Below, one piece after another: positions 9,212 to 19,893 of a DNA stretch of 34,452 bases (positions are counted from its first letter, which is position 1; each line of letters begins with the position of its first letter). The notes beneath the pieces were generated by a model. That model was not told the DNA's origin, ran no database searches, and saw only the letters and a program-made list of their open reading frames with translations. Source of the DNA: Chara braunii (lineage: Eukaryota > Streptophyta > Charophyceae > Charales > Characeae); assembly GCA_003427395.1 (NCBI GenBank), contig BFEA01000413.1, positions 558,395 to 592,846 of the forward strand, in the 5' to 3' direction. The translations under genes and the position numbers were made by a program.

Positions 9212-10800
9212 CTGGACAACCGCCATGCGTGGTTGAAGACCACACACCCTCTTCTGCACTCTATGCAGAAAGGGTGGTACACAGGTCCATGTATGTGGTG
9301 GCAGTCGTTTCTTGCAGCCCTGGGGGTAAGTCCTCCCCCAGGCCTGAGCAAATGTCAAGGGGTTTGACTTTGACGGCTGCCACGGACTACAACGTTCAAT
9401 TATACAACTTAAAAAAACAAGGGTAAACAGGGGACCTCCCTTCCCTCTCGAGACATAATCCAGTTAACCCTTATTCACACTCACAGTAGGTCTCTCAAAT
9501 ACTCAGGGCACTTATAAATACGTAAGGGTTGATTATATAGGACGATCACTTCTCACAGTCACAGTGAAATTCCTCTCAGCCATATATGTATGAAATTGCA
9601 GGCAATCACATCCAGAGTCCGAACCACAACCGTACCTGTAATCACATCAAAGATTCAACCAGAAGTCCACGCACTACACGGGGTCAACTTCAGTCAGTCC
9701 TCGCACTCATACCCCTCGCTTTAGNCATACAAGCCTCACTCGTGCAACTCTTAAATAAATACTCAGTACTTTTGTCGGATGGCCATTCAATAAAGTCCAG
9801 GTAAAAACACAACAAAACAATTCAAATCTCAAGGCTAAAGCCTTTAGGTTGAGTGGCAGGGGTGAATTGGAGTTGAATCGTGAACCGACGAATCGGCAAC
9901 CGATCTTTTATCAGTGATAACAGAAGGTGATCCTTGTAGGATCAAGTTGAACCTAGTCCAAGTCCCGAATCAATCGATCAAGAGGACCTGTAACACAAGA
10001 CAGGTCAATACCCACGGCTAAATCTATAAGTTCACGGAGAATAATCCCCATATCACGATCTCACTCAAATCATCATAATTAACTAAGCCTAAGTCCGCAC
10101 TCTCAAGCAGTGCCCAAAGCAAANGTAGACCTTGGCCGAGTCTCCCCTATACAGGGTGGATCGTTAGAATCGCCACCTATCAAAATATAATCTATCTCCT
10201 TTAAACTAAGAAAATTTCGGCAGCGCTTTCCGTAGAAAAAGTGTCTTTTCATAATTTACATCAGCCCAAATATGAAGCCAAAAATAATCTTCGACTTTCC
10301 AAAGTCCAATTTTGTCTAACTTCCTGAATTAGCAAAAGTTTTGGCAGCACTTCCTTTAGAAAAGAAGACTTTCCAAATTTTTACTAAATCATATATAAAC
10401 CTTAGACAATATGAACTTGGATAAGTCAAAATTTGACTAAATCCTTGGATTTGCAGAAATTTCGGCAGCGCTTCCCGTAGAGAAAGTAGCTTACCAAAAT
10501 TTATANAAAGCCAAGTATAACAAAAGATCTCAGAAAATGCGAAAATCGATCTAAGTAAAAAAACTTAGCTCAGAAAATGCAGGAACTGGAGCTAACTCCT
10601 ATCGCTCTAGCACGAGGCGAGCCTCTAAAGCAACTACCTGTCGACNNGACACTCAAACCAAGTAGTAACCTCACTCAGTCTNATGCAGGCCAAACCACAA
10701 AGGTAAGTACTCTCACCATCCCCAAGCCAACTTGACAGATAATAGTTCGTAATCTCTCAACGCTTTACTCCCTTATACCCAACTTACATAGGGCATAAAT
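9212..10800. other. non-coding interior with scattered single Ns
   Basis: No credible gene. The phrase TTTCGGCAGCGCTTYCCGTAGA recurs with variation near 10213, 10333 and 10459, each in an A/T-rich context at spacings of about 120 bp, so this is a degenerate tandem repeat. Single Ns (9116, 9724, 10124, 10506) point to ambiguous consensus. Confidence 0.5.
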
Positions 10801-10801
10801 C

Positions 10802-11622
10802 CAAGTCGTCCAATCTTATGGAACTTGCCTGACTCAACCATTNAGTATACACGAACANGTTGCACAACAACTTCTCTCTTCCTTTTGGGCCTATGACTAA
10901 GCCGTTCATCTTAGAACAAGGNTCAGCCGCCCCNAACTGTTTAATATCCAGGTTATCTATACCTCNCTGAGCTTGGTGTTCAAAAGCAGGGCATAGGACT
11001 GAGCCGTTCATCTTAGAACAAGGCTCAGCCTGCCCAGGGTTACCTTCAATTATACTTTTAGTTATNCTCTCTTCATTTCATGATAAGCTATAGCCANNCC
11101 GTCCAATCTTANGGAACCCATGCCTGGCTAGCCTNTTCATANATAGGATAGTATAAACTATAGCCAAAATTTTACCTTTTGGGTTCCAGCATGTGCGAGG
11201 CATTGGGCCAGACCGTCCAATCTTATGNAACANATCTNGTCCTCTGNCAGGTTCGTTTCTCTCTGATCCACNGTGTGCGGNATGAGTCCAAAGCCGTCCA
11301 ATCTTATGGACATGCTTCGCCCTCAGCAAAGATTATCCCCTCAGAATAAAACAAGAGGGGGCTGAGCCATCCAATTTTATGGACTTTCTAAGACCTCCTC
11401 GATCAGAAACAAAGGAAACAGAACAAACCCCAATCAAACATGGCAACAAAACCCTCCAATCTTATGGTACANGTTTGGCCCNTGAAAAGTCANCCACAGT
11501 CAAACCCTCACAATTTCAGAGCAATCAGACCGTTCAATCTTATGGANCTGGTCTGACTCTCCATNCAATTNAAAAATAACCACAGCGGTCAGNCCNTCCA
11601 ATCTTATGGAACTGGTCTGACC
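10802..11622. repeat. ten-unit hairpin array with ATCTTA loop and covarying stems
   Basis: Loop ATCTTA (ATTTTA in unit 7) begins at 10813, 10908, 11010, 11106, 11220, 11301, 11374, 11459, 11537 and 11601. The inner stem is TCCA/TGGA in most units but GTTC/GAAC in units 2 and 3, GTCCA/TGGAC in unit 6 and TTCA/TGGA (wobble) in unit 9. Outer arms differ yet pair: CAAGT/ACTTG (unit 1), CTGAGCC/GGCTCAG (unit 3), TAGCCA/TGGCTA (unit 4), GGGCCAGA/TCTNGTCC (unit 5), AAGC/GCTT (unit 6), TCAGACC/GGTCTGA (unit 9), GGTCAGNCC/GGTCTGACC (unit 10). Units 7 and 8 pair poorly outside the core. Spacing is 64-114 bp. No protein is encoded; compensatory change implies that the fold matters. Confidence 0.85.
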
Positions 11623-13284
11623 NCNCAGGACCCATTCAGGCTCAAGCAAAACCACCTTTNACCCACCCTTCNNTCAGATNCAACCCCTTGTGTTCACAAT
11701 CTGCCTTCAGGCAGNCAACAAAAACTGAAAACTGAGATTGCGCACACATTCCTTTACTTAATCTGAGTGNTGTCATGCCANTCAAACTAAAATCAAGATA
11801 GGGGTGCATGCAACATACTCAGTCAAACATAGCAAGGGGTACAGATAGGGGTTATACCAGGGTATATAAAGGAGACGCAATGGTTACCTGCCAATTCCCT
11901 GCCTCCAGAGCCTCGCCTAGGCTCCTCCAGAGCTCCCGCAATTGGTGGGATGACTCCCTACAGAGTCTTGCTGCGGTCCTATGGGTTGCAATCCCGCCTG
12001 CCGCCTTCCTCTCAGAACCACAGACTAGACTTAGAGTGAAAAGGGCAGGAGGAGATAGATTTGAGACTCTCAGATCCAAGAGTGGTGCACTCAGACTCTT
12101 AGGAGAGGGCCTTGGTTCCTTNATGCGCCAGAGGGCCCCGCAATGGCAGCCAATGCGATAACTTAGTCAAACCGGAGTCAAACCACCGCCGTCAACCCTT
12201 CAATTTGCAGCAATTACCCCTGCAATACCTTCGCATCCCCTTATGAGCAAGCTGACTGCGCGGCTTAAGCGGACCACGTTCGTATAGAGCACACACATGT
12301 GCCTCAGTTGAGGAGCCCCACGCACTTCGACGTGATTACGGTGCGTTGTCGCTCTATGAAGTGCAACATCCGGCGCGTGCCCTGCGAATATCTAGTCGTA
12401 CACAACAGCGTGCCCAGCAGCTGCGCGCAGCAGCGTAGTGATAGCAAAACAGGATGCAGCCATAGGTAGACCGTGTACAGTCAGTCGCAAAAGTGCATCA
12501 GTTGCAGCTTGTCATCCAGTAGCCGTATGAGTCGCGCAAGAGGGAGAAGACACAACCCGCAGTCGCAACAATCGGCCCAACTAGCCGTACGCCATCCAAC
12601 AAATGAGTATGCAGCCTTTCAGCCTGCCCATATGCGTGAGATTAATGGTAGTTAGACCCAAAACCTTCTGAGCACCACGCGAGCGCCTGGCCAACCGAGC
12701 TTACGTCTTCAACCCATCAGCTTCATGCATCATCCCGTGGCCTGCCAATTGTGCAGCTTACGAAAGAATCCTTCGNTGAATNGTGGAGGAACAGAGTCGT
12801 TTGTCTGCTCCCACTTCACTGCAACACACTTTGCNCCTTTCGNANTGAGCGGCGCCCTAGCTAGTCAGGNAAGTCTCCATTCTATGGCTCGCCTCATACC
12901 CCACCGCAGCAGGTCCGACGAACAAGTTGTAGATCCGCACTGCTGTGCTCCGTCACAGGGCAATGCACCGGTCCACAGGTAGGTTCCCAGCTTCGGTTGT
13001 TCATCTTCCTTCACTCTCTCTCTCCGAGCCCCTCCCCCACCGTAGAGACGCAGCTGGCCATTTGCGTGGCCAGCGTCGTGCAAGGCCAGTGGTAACAACC
13101 CAACAGCGGGGGGGGCTACACGTTAGTGGCGCACGGGTTGATGCCGCCTGCTTGTCGAATACAACGACCACCAGATAATAGCCAACCTCGATTCGGGGCA
13201 GCAGCGGTTCTATCGACAGGAAGGGTCGATCACAACGGGAAAACACAGTCGTTGATGTGAACCACGACCCCGGCCTAATGAGGA
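11623..13284. other. non-coding interior with many Ns, next to LTR copy B
   Basis: Only short, unconvincing frames, several containing N. In minus polarity this would be the leader just after the 5' LTR. The bases next to the LTR (13284 leftward, read on the minus strand) begin TCCTCATTAGGCC and show no clear tRNA-complementary TGG site. Confidence 0.5.
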
Positions 13285-16001
13285 TGCTAATGGCTCACCG
13301 CTAGGCCCGCTTCCCTGCCCATCCAAACAGCAAAAGCGGGAATTAACCTCCCGCTAGAACATGGGAGGACACTTTCAGTCCGCAGTTATGCACACATAAA
13401 GCCAAATTTGAATGAATCTACTTGCAAAAAAAACGAGTAGATTCAGACTCATTGATACCTTACTAACCCCTTTCCCTGGCGCAGCTCTTACTGCTTCGAA
13501 TGCCAAATCTGATGCTCCCATCAGATCCGCCATCCCAGAAAGTCCCAGTGTCGAACTTTACCCTAACAGATTCTACTGAGGAGCGGACGAACTACAATCT
13601 TCTCTTCCCTCCTGGCTTCCACCATCTCCATCCTACCACCTCCGCGCACGAGTTTTTAACTAAACTCATCTATTTACTAACTTCCCAACGAAGCTAGCTA
13701 CAGAATCGGGCTCGCAGCCCCTGAAAACCCCCGAATTGGATTCTCCCTCGTTCGTTTTCACTCAGAAACGAGCGAGATACTCGTCTTTCTCCCTCCCCCT
13801 ATTTCACCGTGCATGCATCCAGCGCATTTTCGTGCCTAGATCCATTCTTCACTACTCTCTCAATCTACTATCTTAACATGCAAACTAACCATACCATCTA
13901 ACTTGCCCAGCCAGAAAACCCCCAGATTGCACTTCCCTCGCCCGATCTCGTCCATTAACGAGTAAGAAAGACACGTTTCCTCCCTATCGTTTTCTCTTTC
14001 CTCCATAGCTCCGCGCGACCCTTTTTCCCTCCACCTCCTTCTACGTTCCCCCTACCACCAATCTAACCCTACCAATCGCTCCGCCTTACCTCAAAACCCT
14101 AGAAAGGAGCTCTGGCTCGCCCGATTTCATCAAGGATCGGGCGAGCACCGCACTCTTTGCTCCGCCATAGCCGCTGCCTCCGCCCGCTGCCTTCTCCCTT
14201 GCTCTGCATGAACCTACCGGATTCAGCGCTTTCTACCTTCCTGCAGCTCTACCTTGCCCTCGACCCGCTTCTTTGCCTCACTGCGCTCCGCCCCCTCTCT
14301 CTGCCTACGCCATCTCAACCCACTTTTGCCCGCACCTGGCACGCCCCTCCGTCCCGATTCATCTGCCTTTTCCCCCTTTCTTCCCGGCTACTCTGCGCAC
14401 CGATTTCCTCACTAACCTCTCCCTACACTAACTCTTTCACTAACCTAACAAATCTAACAGGTCCGCCTCCTATCAAAGCCCCACATAGGCTCTTCTCCCC
14501 GTCAAGAAGCACGGGGTATGGTGGGCGCTCCCACTTTCTCGCTGCGCCCCTGGCTGTTTCTTCGCCATCTCGGCCCCTTCCTACGCTGAAGGTACCCGGC
14601 GCGCTAACCCGTCCGGGTTCATTTGCCAACTTCCTACCCCGCTGCTTTTCGCTCAGCAGCGCTTCACTCCCCTTCTAGCTAGAGTCACTCTTCAACCGCA
14701 GCCAACTATGCAGCGCCCGCTACCTCGCTGCCCGCTAGCCCTTCCGCGCATGCACCCGGCGCGGTCCCCGTCAAGGTCCATCCGCCGTCCTCTTCACCAT
14801 CACCCTCTCCCTGTTGACGTCACCCGGCCCTCCGACACCGCACGGTCCGACACACAGCCTAGTGCCAAAGTGCAAAAAGCACTCGGCTGTCGGACCTCCC
14901 CCGATATATGCGTATCGCCCCTGCCCAGGGGTCATGCGAATCTTTTCTGTATCATACCGATTTTTAACGGATGTCCCGAAGGACGGCGGCTTCCCCAAAA
15001 GCCCGCTCCCAGGCAATTTAAAATACCTGTTTCTACAAATCAAGTTCCATCATCTGGGTTCGAACATGGGCCTGTATTTCAACAGTTCACGGGTGTACCC
15101 ACAGAGCTATGCTTCTGGGCGTTAGTTATACCCACGGTACCACGTCTTAAGGCGACACGGGACGTGGTCAAACAATTAGAAAGGGCGTATATATATCAAA
15201 AAAGCTACAACTTGGGCGCAGTCACGAAAGCAGTTTGCAGTTGCACTCCAAGCAATCCAGCGAATTCCCCACACGGCCCCGCGGATCGGGCCCACCGCCT
15301 CGCCTGCAAACAAAACCGAGGGGGATAGCCCTGGCGGCCCTCGACCCCATCGGTTCCTTTCGCGACACTCCGCTGCAGTTACCGCGTCGATGCCCTCTGG
15401 CCTCGATCCCCGAACATCCGTCTCCCGAATCCGATGTTGTAACCAATGAGGCTAAGCCCAAGCCTGAGAAGCTGAGACCAATATCCGCGAAGTGCCATAT
15501 AAGGCGGTGCGGCGCTGTGCTTTGGGCCGACAAACCGGCTGCGCGCTCCCAACGCCAGCGCCGGCCTGCTCATACCGTGCCATAATTGCCCCACGCGCCA
15601 CCCTACAACACCCCGCTCACCGCACGAAGCCGCGCCGTCGTTGCCGATGTCGTCGTCGGGGTCGATCTCCGCACGCGCGCTCGACTCGGTCAAACGTAGC
15701 AACCAAAAGAAAATATCCCTAAATCCTGCTTAATCAAAAATAAATAAATAAAAGTAAAACAAAGTTAAACCGGCCGACGTCCTTGCCGACTTTATAATCA
15801 GCGACAAGAAGAAAAAAAAAAATCCCACGCGCCTCAAACCCTGCGCGCCCACGCACTCTCTACTTCTAGACCTCATAGCCAACCTATAGTCATCACACTG
15901 CAGCAAGTCGCGCGGCCTCCTCAACAATTCCAGGTCAGACTTATTTTCTGTCACTTGCAAAAAACAAAGCGGATACCCTTGTAAGGGTATTCGCGCCGAC
16001 A
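13285..16001 (-). repeat. LTR-like direct repeat, copy B (long form)
   Basis: Same ends as copy A. It holds an extra block of about 1.13 kb (about 13468-14601) that is rich in C and T and contains three hairpin-bearing units. The simplest reading is that copy A suffered a deletion, because the block carries an organised repeat; an insertion in B is the alternative. Frames such as 14157-14678 lie in this pyrimidine-rich block and look like composition artefacts. Confidence 0.75.
13724..14145. repeat. three ~185-bp units each with a CTCG...CGAG hairpin
   Basis: Units open with AAAACCC (13724, 13915, 14093) and carry a hairpin about 23 bp later. Unit 1: CTCGTTCGTTT/AAACGAGCGAG (13747-13757, 13766-13776; one wobble, 8-nt loop). 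Unit 2: CTCGCCCGAT is kept but pairs poorly; an alternative CTCGT/ACGAG stem (13947-13962) is present. Unit 3: CTCGCCCGAT/ATCGGGCGAG perfect (14116-14125, 14136-14145). The arms of units 1 and 3 differ in sequence but stay paired. Confidence 0.7.
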
Positions 16002-16685
16002 ACGAGAGGAAGGTCCGCATGCCAAGAGTGCCCGGCGACAAGCTGTTGCAGAGTGCAAGCGAGCTCGGGGTGGAGACATCGGTGCGCAGATAGCTACACC
16101 ACGGGTGAGGTGAGAGGACACAAGGAGTTGGAAGCGTGCACGGTGAACGGCGGGGGCTAACAGCTTGGGAGGAGGTGGCTTCGGGATTGCATGTCAAGAG
16201 TACCCAGCGATCCGCGGACTCGAGCGCGAGTGAGCCGGTGAGAGACGGCGCGAGGCGGTTACGACCACGGCTTGAAGGGAGCAACGGTCAATAGGCGGTG
16301 AGCAAGGCGTGCCTTGCAGTCCGCTACTGCGCAAGGGAGGCATGCGTCGAGTTCCTTCCTATCCCCCTTCACGTGGCGAGTGCCGCGCGCGGACAGAGGA
16401 GGGCAGATCGGTGTGAGTGGCAACGTAACAAGTGAGTGCACGAAACAGCGTCGGAGCCGTGCATGCAGCCTTGGGCGAATTAGAGTGAGAGAGAGAGAGG
16501 GAGAGAGAGACTGTGCGGGCGAGGAGAGAGTGCACTGTGAGAGAAAGCGAGAACGAGAAGGCGTGAGTGAAAGGGGGGGAGAAAGCATGAGTGAGAGAGT
16601 GGAGGAGCGCAGTGGAAAAGAAAATTTCGAGTAATACTGAGATCTGAGCATCTCCGATTTTGGGAGAAGCACGGCGGATTATACA
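16002..16685 (+). other. purine-rich segment ending in a candidate LTR terminus
   Basis: No credible gene. The segment is rich in GA repeats (about 16484-16620) and ends GGATTATACA (16676-16685), directly before a PBS-like TTTGGTGCC. It could be the 3' part of a second, plus-strand LTR; its partner copy is not in this window, so this cannot be tested here. Confidence 0.3.
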
Positions 16686-16687
16686 TT

Positions 16688-16702
16688 TGGTGCCCCCTAA
16701 CG
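16688..16702 (+). promoter_or_regulatory. candidate retrotransposon primer-binding site
   Basis: TGGTGCCCCCTAACG begins two bases after a possible LTR end (ACA at 16683-16685). TGG is the complement of a tRNA CCA end. I cannot name the tRNA, and no gag follows on the plus strand. Confidence 0.25.
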
Positions 16703-16736
16703 ATGAGTAGCGGTCAGCAGTAGCCGTGGGCAGTCG

Positions 16737-17120
16737 ACCTCCATCACTGTTGATTGCGCCAACAAGCTTTCCCACTGCAGGCGGATCCGAGGCACCATTA
16801 CTCCAGACTGGCTATTTGAACCTCCCCGCTGCACGCGGGTCAGAGACATCATCACCGTTGATTTCGCTGACGAGCGTTTCCACTGCAAGCTGATCAGGGT
16901 CATCGCTACTCTTGATTGACTATTCGAGCCTCCCCGCTGCAGGCGGGCCAGCGACATCTTTACTATTGATTGCCTAATCGAGCTTTCTCGCCGCGGTCGG
17001 AGCAAACACATGACTTTTGCTGGTGGACAATTTGCGAGTTTTTCCGCCGTGGGTGGGAGAAGGACATTGCCCTCGCAGATTGGGTCAAACATAAATCTTT
17101 CCGCTAAGTGGGGAGTCACC
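16737..17120. repeat. 54-bp tandem repeat, about 7 copies, 108-bp higher order
   Basis: Matching segments (CCTCCCCGCTGCA at 16821 and 16929) lie exactly 108 bp apart, with a more diverged unit between them, so A and B types alternate with a 54-bp period. A-type units carry CCCGC/GCGGG around 5 nt (16825-16839, 16933-16947); later units keep a weaker wobble-paired version. On the minus strand the array is open (17122 to 16697) and reads as 18-residue repeats, with MSLARLQRGGSNSQS and MSLTRVQRGGSNSQS as A types. Whether that 141-residue frame is expressed is unknown; it has no recognised domain. Confidence 0.75.
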
Positions 17121-17459
17121 ACGTGGCTCCGAAAGGGAAACGGGTGTGAGGTAGGGGTGTTCCGGCAAGGAAAGCTATGCTGGCACGAACGGCACCGTTT
17201 CCTTTTCTTTAATATTTGTTATTATTACTCGTTCTGAACGTCGACTTTTATTAGGACGGAATTCTCTTGGAAACATACCGCCTGATTCGGAAACGAATAC
17301 TTCTCGGCTTGCTGCTGGGTCAACTCTCTTCTGTCTGGGTTTCATTGCGATAGTCTGTCTCTTGTCAACTGTATGTCTATTTTAATTGAAAATCCTTTCA
17401 CTTTTGGGTGAACTACAGAAAAGGGTGAATTACCCCAACGCTCCCTCTCGGAAACAAAG

Positions 17460-17690
17460 GACAAGTTAGTTTGTAGCAAGAGAAAACAACGTGAGAACAA
17501 CGAGAGAAGAACAGTGAAAGAAAACAGAATGAGAACAGAAAGAGAGGGCAGAGAGAGAAAAACGGCGAGAGAGAACAGCGGGAGAGAGAGAAAGAACAGA
17601 GAGAGAAAAACAATGAGAGAATAGGGAGAGAGAACAGCAGGAGGAAGAGAGAGGACTGGGTGTAGGGAGATCTGAGAAGGAGAGAGCGGT
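17460..17690. repeat. purine-rich GAGAACAG low-complexity tract
   Basis: Irregular GAGA, GAACAG and AAACA units on the plus strand. The minus-strand frames through it are Leu/Ser/Phe-rich composition artefacts. 17121-17459 and 17691-18248 show no gene. Confidence 0.8.
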
Positions 17691-18248
17691 TTGCAATCAA
17701 ATCGTTCTTAATTAGTCAAGTCCGTTCAGTTCAATGTCAACTGTTCGGGACATTATAAATCGGGTAGCCTTTAAATTCGAGTTGCCCTTGTTGTTCACCG
17801 CTAACAGAACTGTGTTTGCGTTGTTGTTGTTCTCTTCGCTGATTGTGATTAGACCGGTAACTGCTAATCTCCCTGAACACCATAATTCAGTCAGTGTTTG
17901 AATCAGTGATACCTTGGCTGTCCACTAGGAATACAACAACGTTTGACTTGCTGTCCTTGTTGTCGATGACCGAGAGTGAGACAGTGTCTGGTTTGTTGTT
18001 AACCTTGTTGCCCATTGAAAAAAGAGTTAAGTTTTGGGCAAGGGAATGCTAATGCTTTAAGGACTCTAGAGTGGGGACATAACAAGCGAATCATTCCCCA
18101 CAAACCCTGGTCGCTGCTGAGGACCTCTCAGGCGGACACGGCAGGTGACAAACGCCGCTGTCCCTGGCTTCGGCGCCGAAAAGGTGCCCCTCCCCGGGTT
18201 CCCCCACAACGTTCTTCAACGCTTAAGCATCTGCAAAACCCTGGGCAC

Positions 18249-18295
<47 letters not shown>

Positions 18296-18310
18296 CAGAG
18301 AGAGATCGTA
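18249..18310. repeat. (GATA)n/(GA)n microsatellite
   Basis: Four or so ATAG units grade into GA repeats with ACAG interruptions. It lies just upstream of the first coding region of the 18-22 kb block and could be in its 5' UTR. Confidence 0.9.
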
Positions 18311-18342
18311 CGGGAGACTGAAGCGCAGAGACAGAGAGAGAG

Positions 18343-19660
18343 TTGTTGCGGGGAGCTGCAGTGGAACTTCTAAAGGTACTTTATTCGTTGACTTACCAAC
18401 CCTTCCCCTCCCCCTTCCTTCTTCATTTTTTTCTTCTTTATTCGGATCTGAGGGAGTTGCAGTGGAGCTACAGTGGTACACAGGCTTTAATCGATGAGAG
18501 TTGGTCTGAAATAGTTGAAAAGCAGCAAGAAGTTATAGATAAACTGACAGCTGAAGTAATCGAGCAGAAATAGTTGCTCACCCAAGCGCGAGACGAGATA
18601 GCCCGTGTTGAACTTACACTCGCAGAAATGACAGAAACTGCGGAACATAGATTGTATAGCATATTCTGGTTGTTGCTGCCCGATCCGAAGTCTCTTGTGA
18701 CGGATCTGAGGGAGGGCATGACCAAAGAACTCCAAAAAATAGCTAAGGAGAAGAAGGGCACGTTTGAGGAGTACCAAAATATGGTTGTTGATCTTAAATG
18801 CTATTGGGAAAGCCTTCTTCTTAACACGGACACTGCATTTGGTGCCAAAGCACAAAACGTTTGTGAATGGGATGTCACATGTTGCTCCTATGCGGACAAA
18901 TGTATGGTGGGGGAAGGGTGGGCGTCTTACAATAGTGAGGAATTGAACAACGGTCCGCTGACAGCCTCGTCGAAAAGTCTTGTACACCTCTTGTCTTTTG
19001 CCGAGGACTGCATCGGCCATTGCACGGAGGCCATAGAGCACTACACTCTTAACCATCGCCTGCAGACCGATGGTGCACATATGGGATGCGATGGCCTTAA
19101 TGAGAACTTGAGGTCTCTGCTCAACACCTGCGCCGATATTGTATGTTCTCTTCAGTACACCAGAGGTCGCCTGGCATCGGGACAATTGTCTATAACGCCG
19201 AACCCCGTAGAAACCATGAAAACATACAATGCGCAAGTCGCGAATGCAAGCCGGGAAGATGATCTCACTATGTGGATGTGCGATAGCAACACAGGTCGAA
19301 GTGTCTGTGAGCCAGCGGCACACTTGTTGCTAGACTGCAAAGATATCAAATCCTTTCAATCTCATGAAATTCGACACAATTTCGCTTGCGTCCTCGCCAG
19401 CAAAGCACCGTTGACAAGCAATGAAGAGTCAACAGTACCTATGACCACGGAAATATTTGAACAGTTCGTGTCAAGTGCGAATAAATGACAAATGGCAAAG
19501 CTTGTGGCGGACTGTATATCCCATCTCATTTCTTTTGCAAAAGAGATGATGTCGAAGGTCGTAGCAAACGCGGAGCGTCGTGCGGAGGTCATCGATTGTC
19601 AGCATTGCAAGAAAGGACTCCACATCAACGACCGGCTAAGGGCACTTTATAAGAGGTGAA
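18343..19660 (+). pseudogene. unrecognised helical protein, frame with two internal stops
   Basis: One reading frame runs to TGA at 19658-19660, broken by TAG at 18571-18573 and TGA at 19486-19488. The main block (18574-19485, 304 codons) is a helix-rich, Cys-containing protein with a coiled-coil start (LLTQARDEIARVELTLAEM); the 28 codons before the TAG (SWSEIVEKQQEVIDKLTAEV) clearly continue the same coiled coil, so the TAG lies inside one domain. After the TGA a further 57 codons include CQHCKKGLH. A candidate 87-nt intron (18376-18462, GT...TTGCAG after a pyrimidine tract) would join an upstream segment in frame. No ATG is available before the coiled coil, so the start is uncertain. I recognise no family. 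Either this is a decaying gene or the stops are removed by splicing that I cannot see. A 278-codon antisense frame over it lacks this organisation and is taken as a shadow. Confidence 0.45.
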
Positions 19661-19697
19661 AATTCGTGGTTGAACGTCCCGTTAAAGAAGTTTGATG

Positions 19698-19700
<3 letters not shown>

Positions 19701-19766
<66 letters not shown>
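19701..19766. repeat. (CT)n microsatellite
   Basis: Pure CT tract between the two coding regions. Nothing else is recognised in 19661-19893. Confidence 0.97.
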
Positions 19767-19770
<4 letters not shown>

Positions 19771-19893
19771 GTGAAAATCTCACGTACGGTGGCGGATGAC
19801 AAATGGTCGTTCCATGTGCCAAAATCATTCCATGTCTAACGTGAGTGTTTGTGAATTCATGCATGTCAGAAGCTTTTCATAAGGCTGAAGAGA

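Larger units (their letters stand above)
612..16001 (-). mobile_element. LTR-retrotransposon-like element, non-autonomous
   Basis: Two direct repeats with the same outer bases (TGCTAATGG... and ...CGCCGACA, hence TG...CA) flank 11 kb. Similarity stops abruptly at these ends, as expected for LTRs. The only gag-like frame (6197 to 5043) is on the minus strand, so I assign minus polarity; both strands of the repeat offer TATA-like boxes, so polarity is not proven. No Pol domain is present. The 5-bp flanks (ATAGA before 612, ACGAG after 16001) do not match as a target-site duplication, and neither LTR has an obvious primer-binding site or polypurine tract next to it. The pair may therefore have been rearranged, or may come from different insertions. 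Length is about 15.4 kb. Confidence 0.6.

Noticed and set aside
8864-9358. 164-codon minus-strand frame as a gene
   Set aside because: It exists only because the 95-bp duplication and the N keep it open; the repeated peptide is a by-product.
10802-11622. CRISPR-like array of palindromic repeats
   Set aside because: Spacing is irregular (64-114 bp), repeats are degenerate with changing arms, there are no cas genes, and the context is eukaryotic retroelement DNA.
2240-13284. Dozens of further 6-7-bp hairpins as evidence of a genome-wide fold
   Set aside because: A 6-bp stem with a 3-10-nt loop is expected about twice per kb by chance, so only repeated, covarying or long stems were kept.
607-16006. 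Target-site duplication for the LTR-like element
   Set aside because: Left flank ATAGA and right flank ACGAG do not match.
18487-19323. 278-codon minus-strand frame as a gene
   Set aside because: It overlaps the plus-strand helical protein, which has better composition and continuity; the antisense frame has no motif and is likely a codon-bias shadow.
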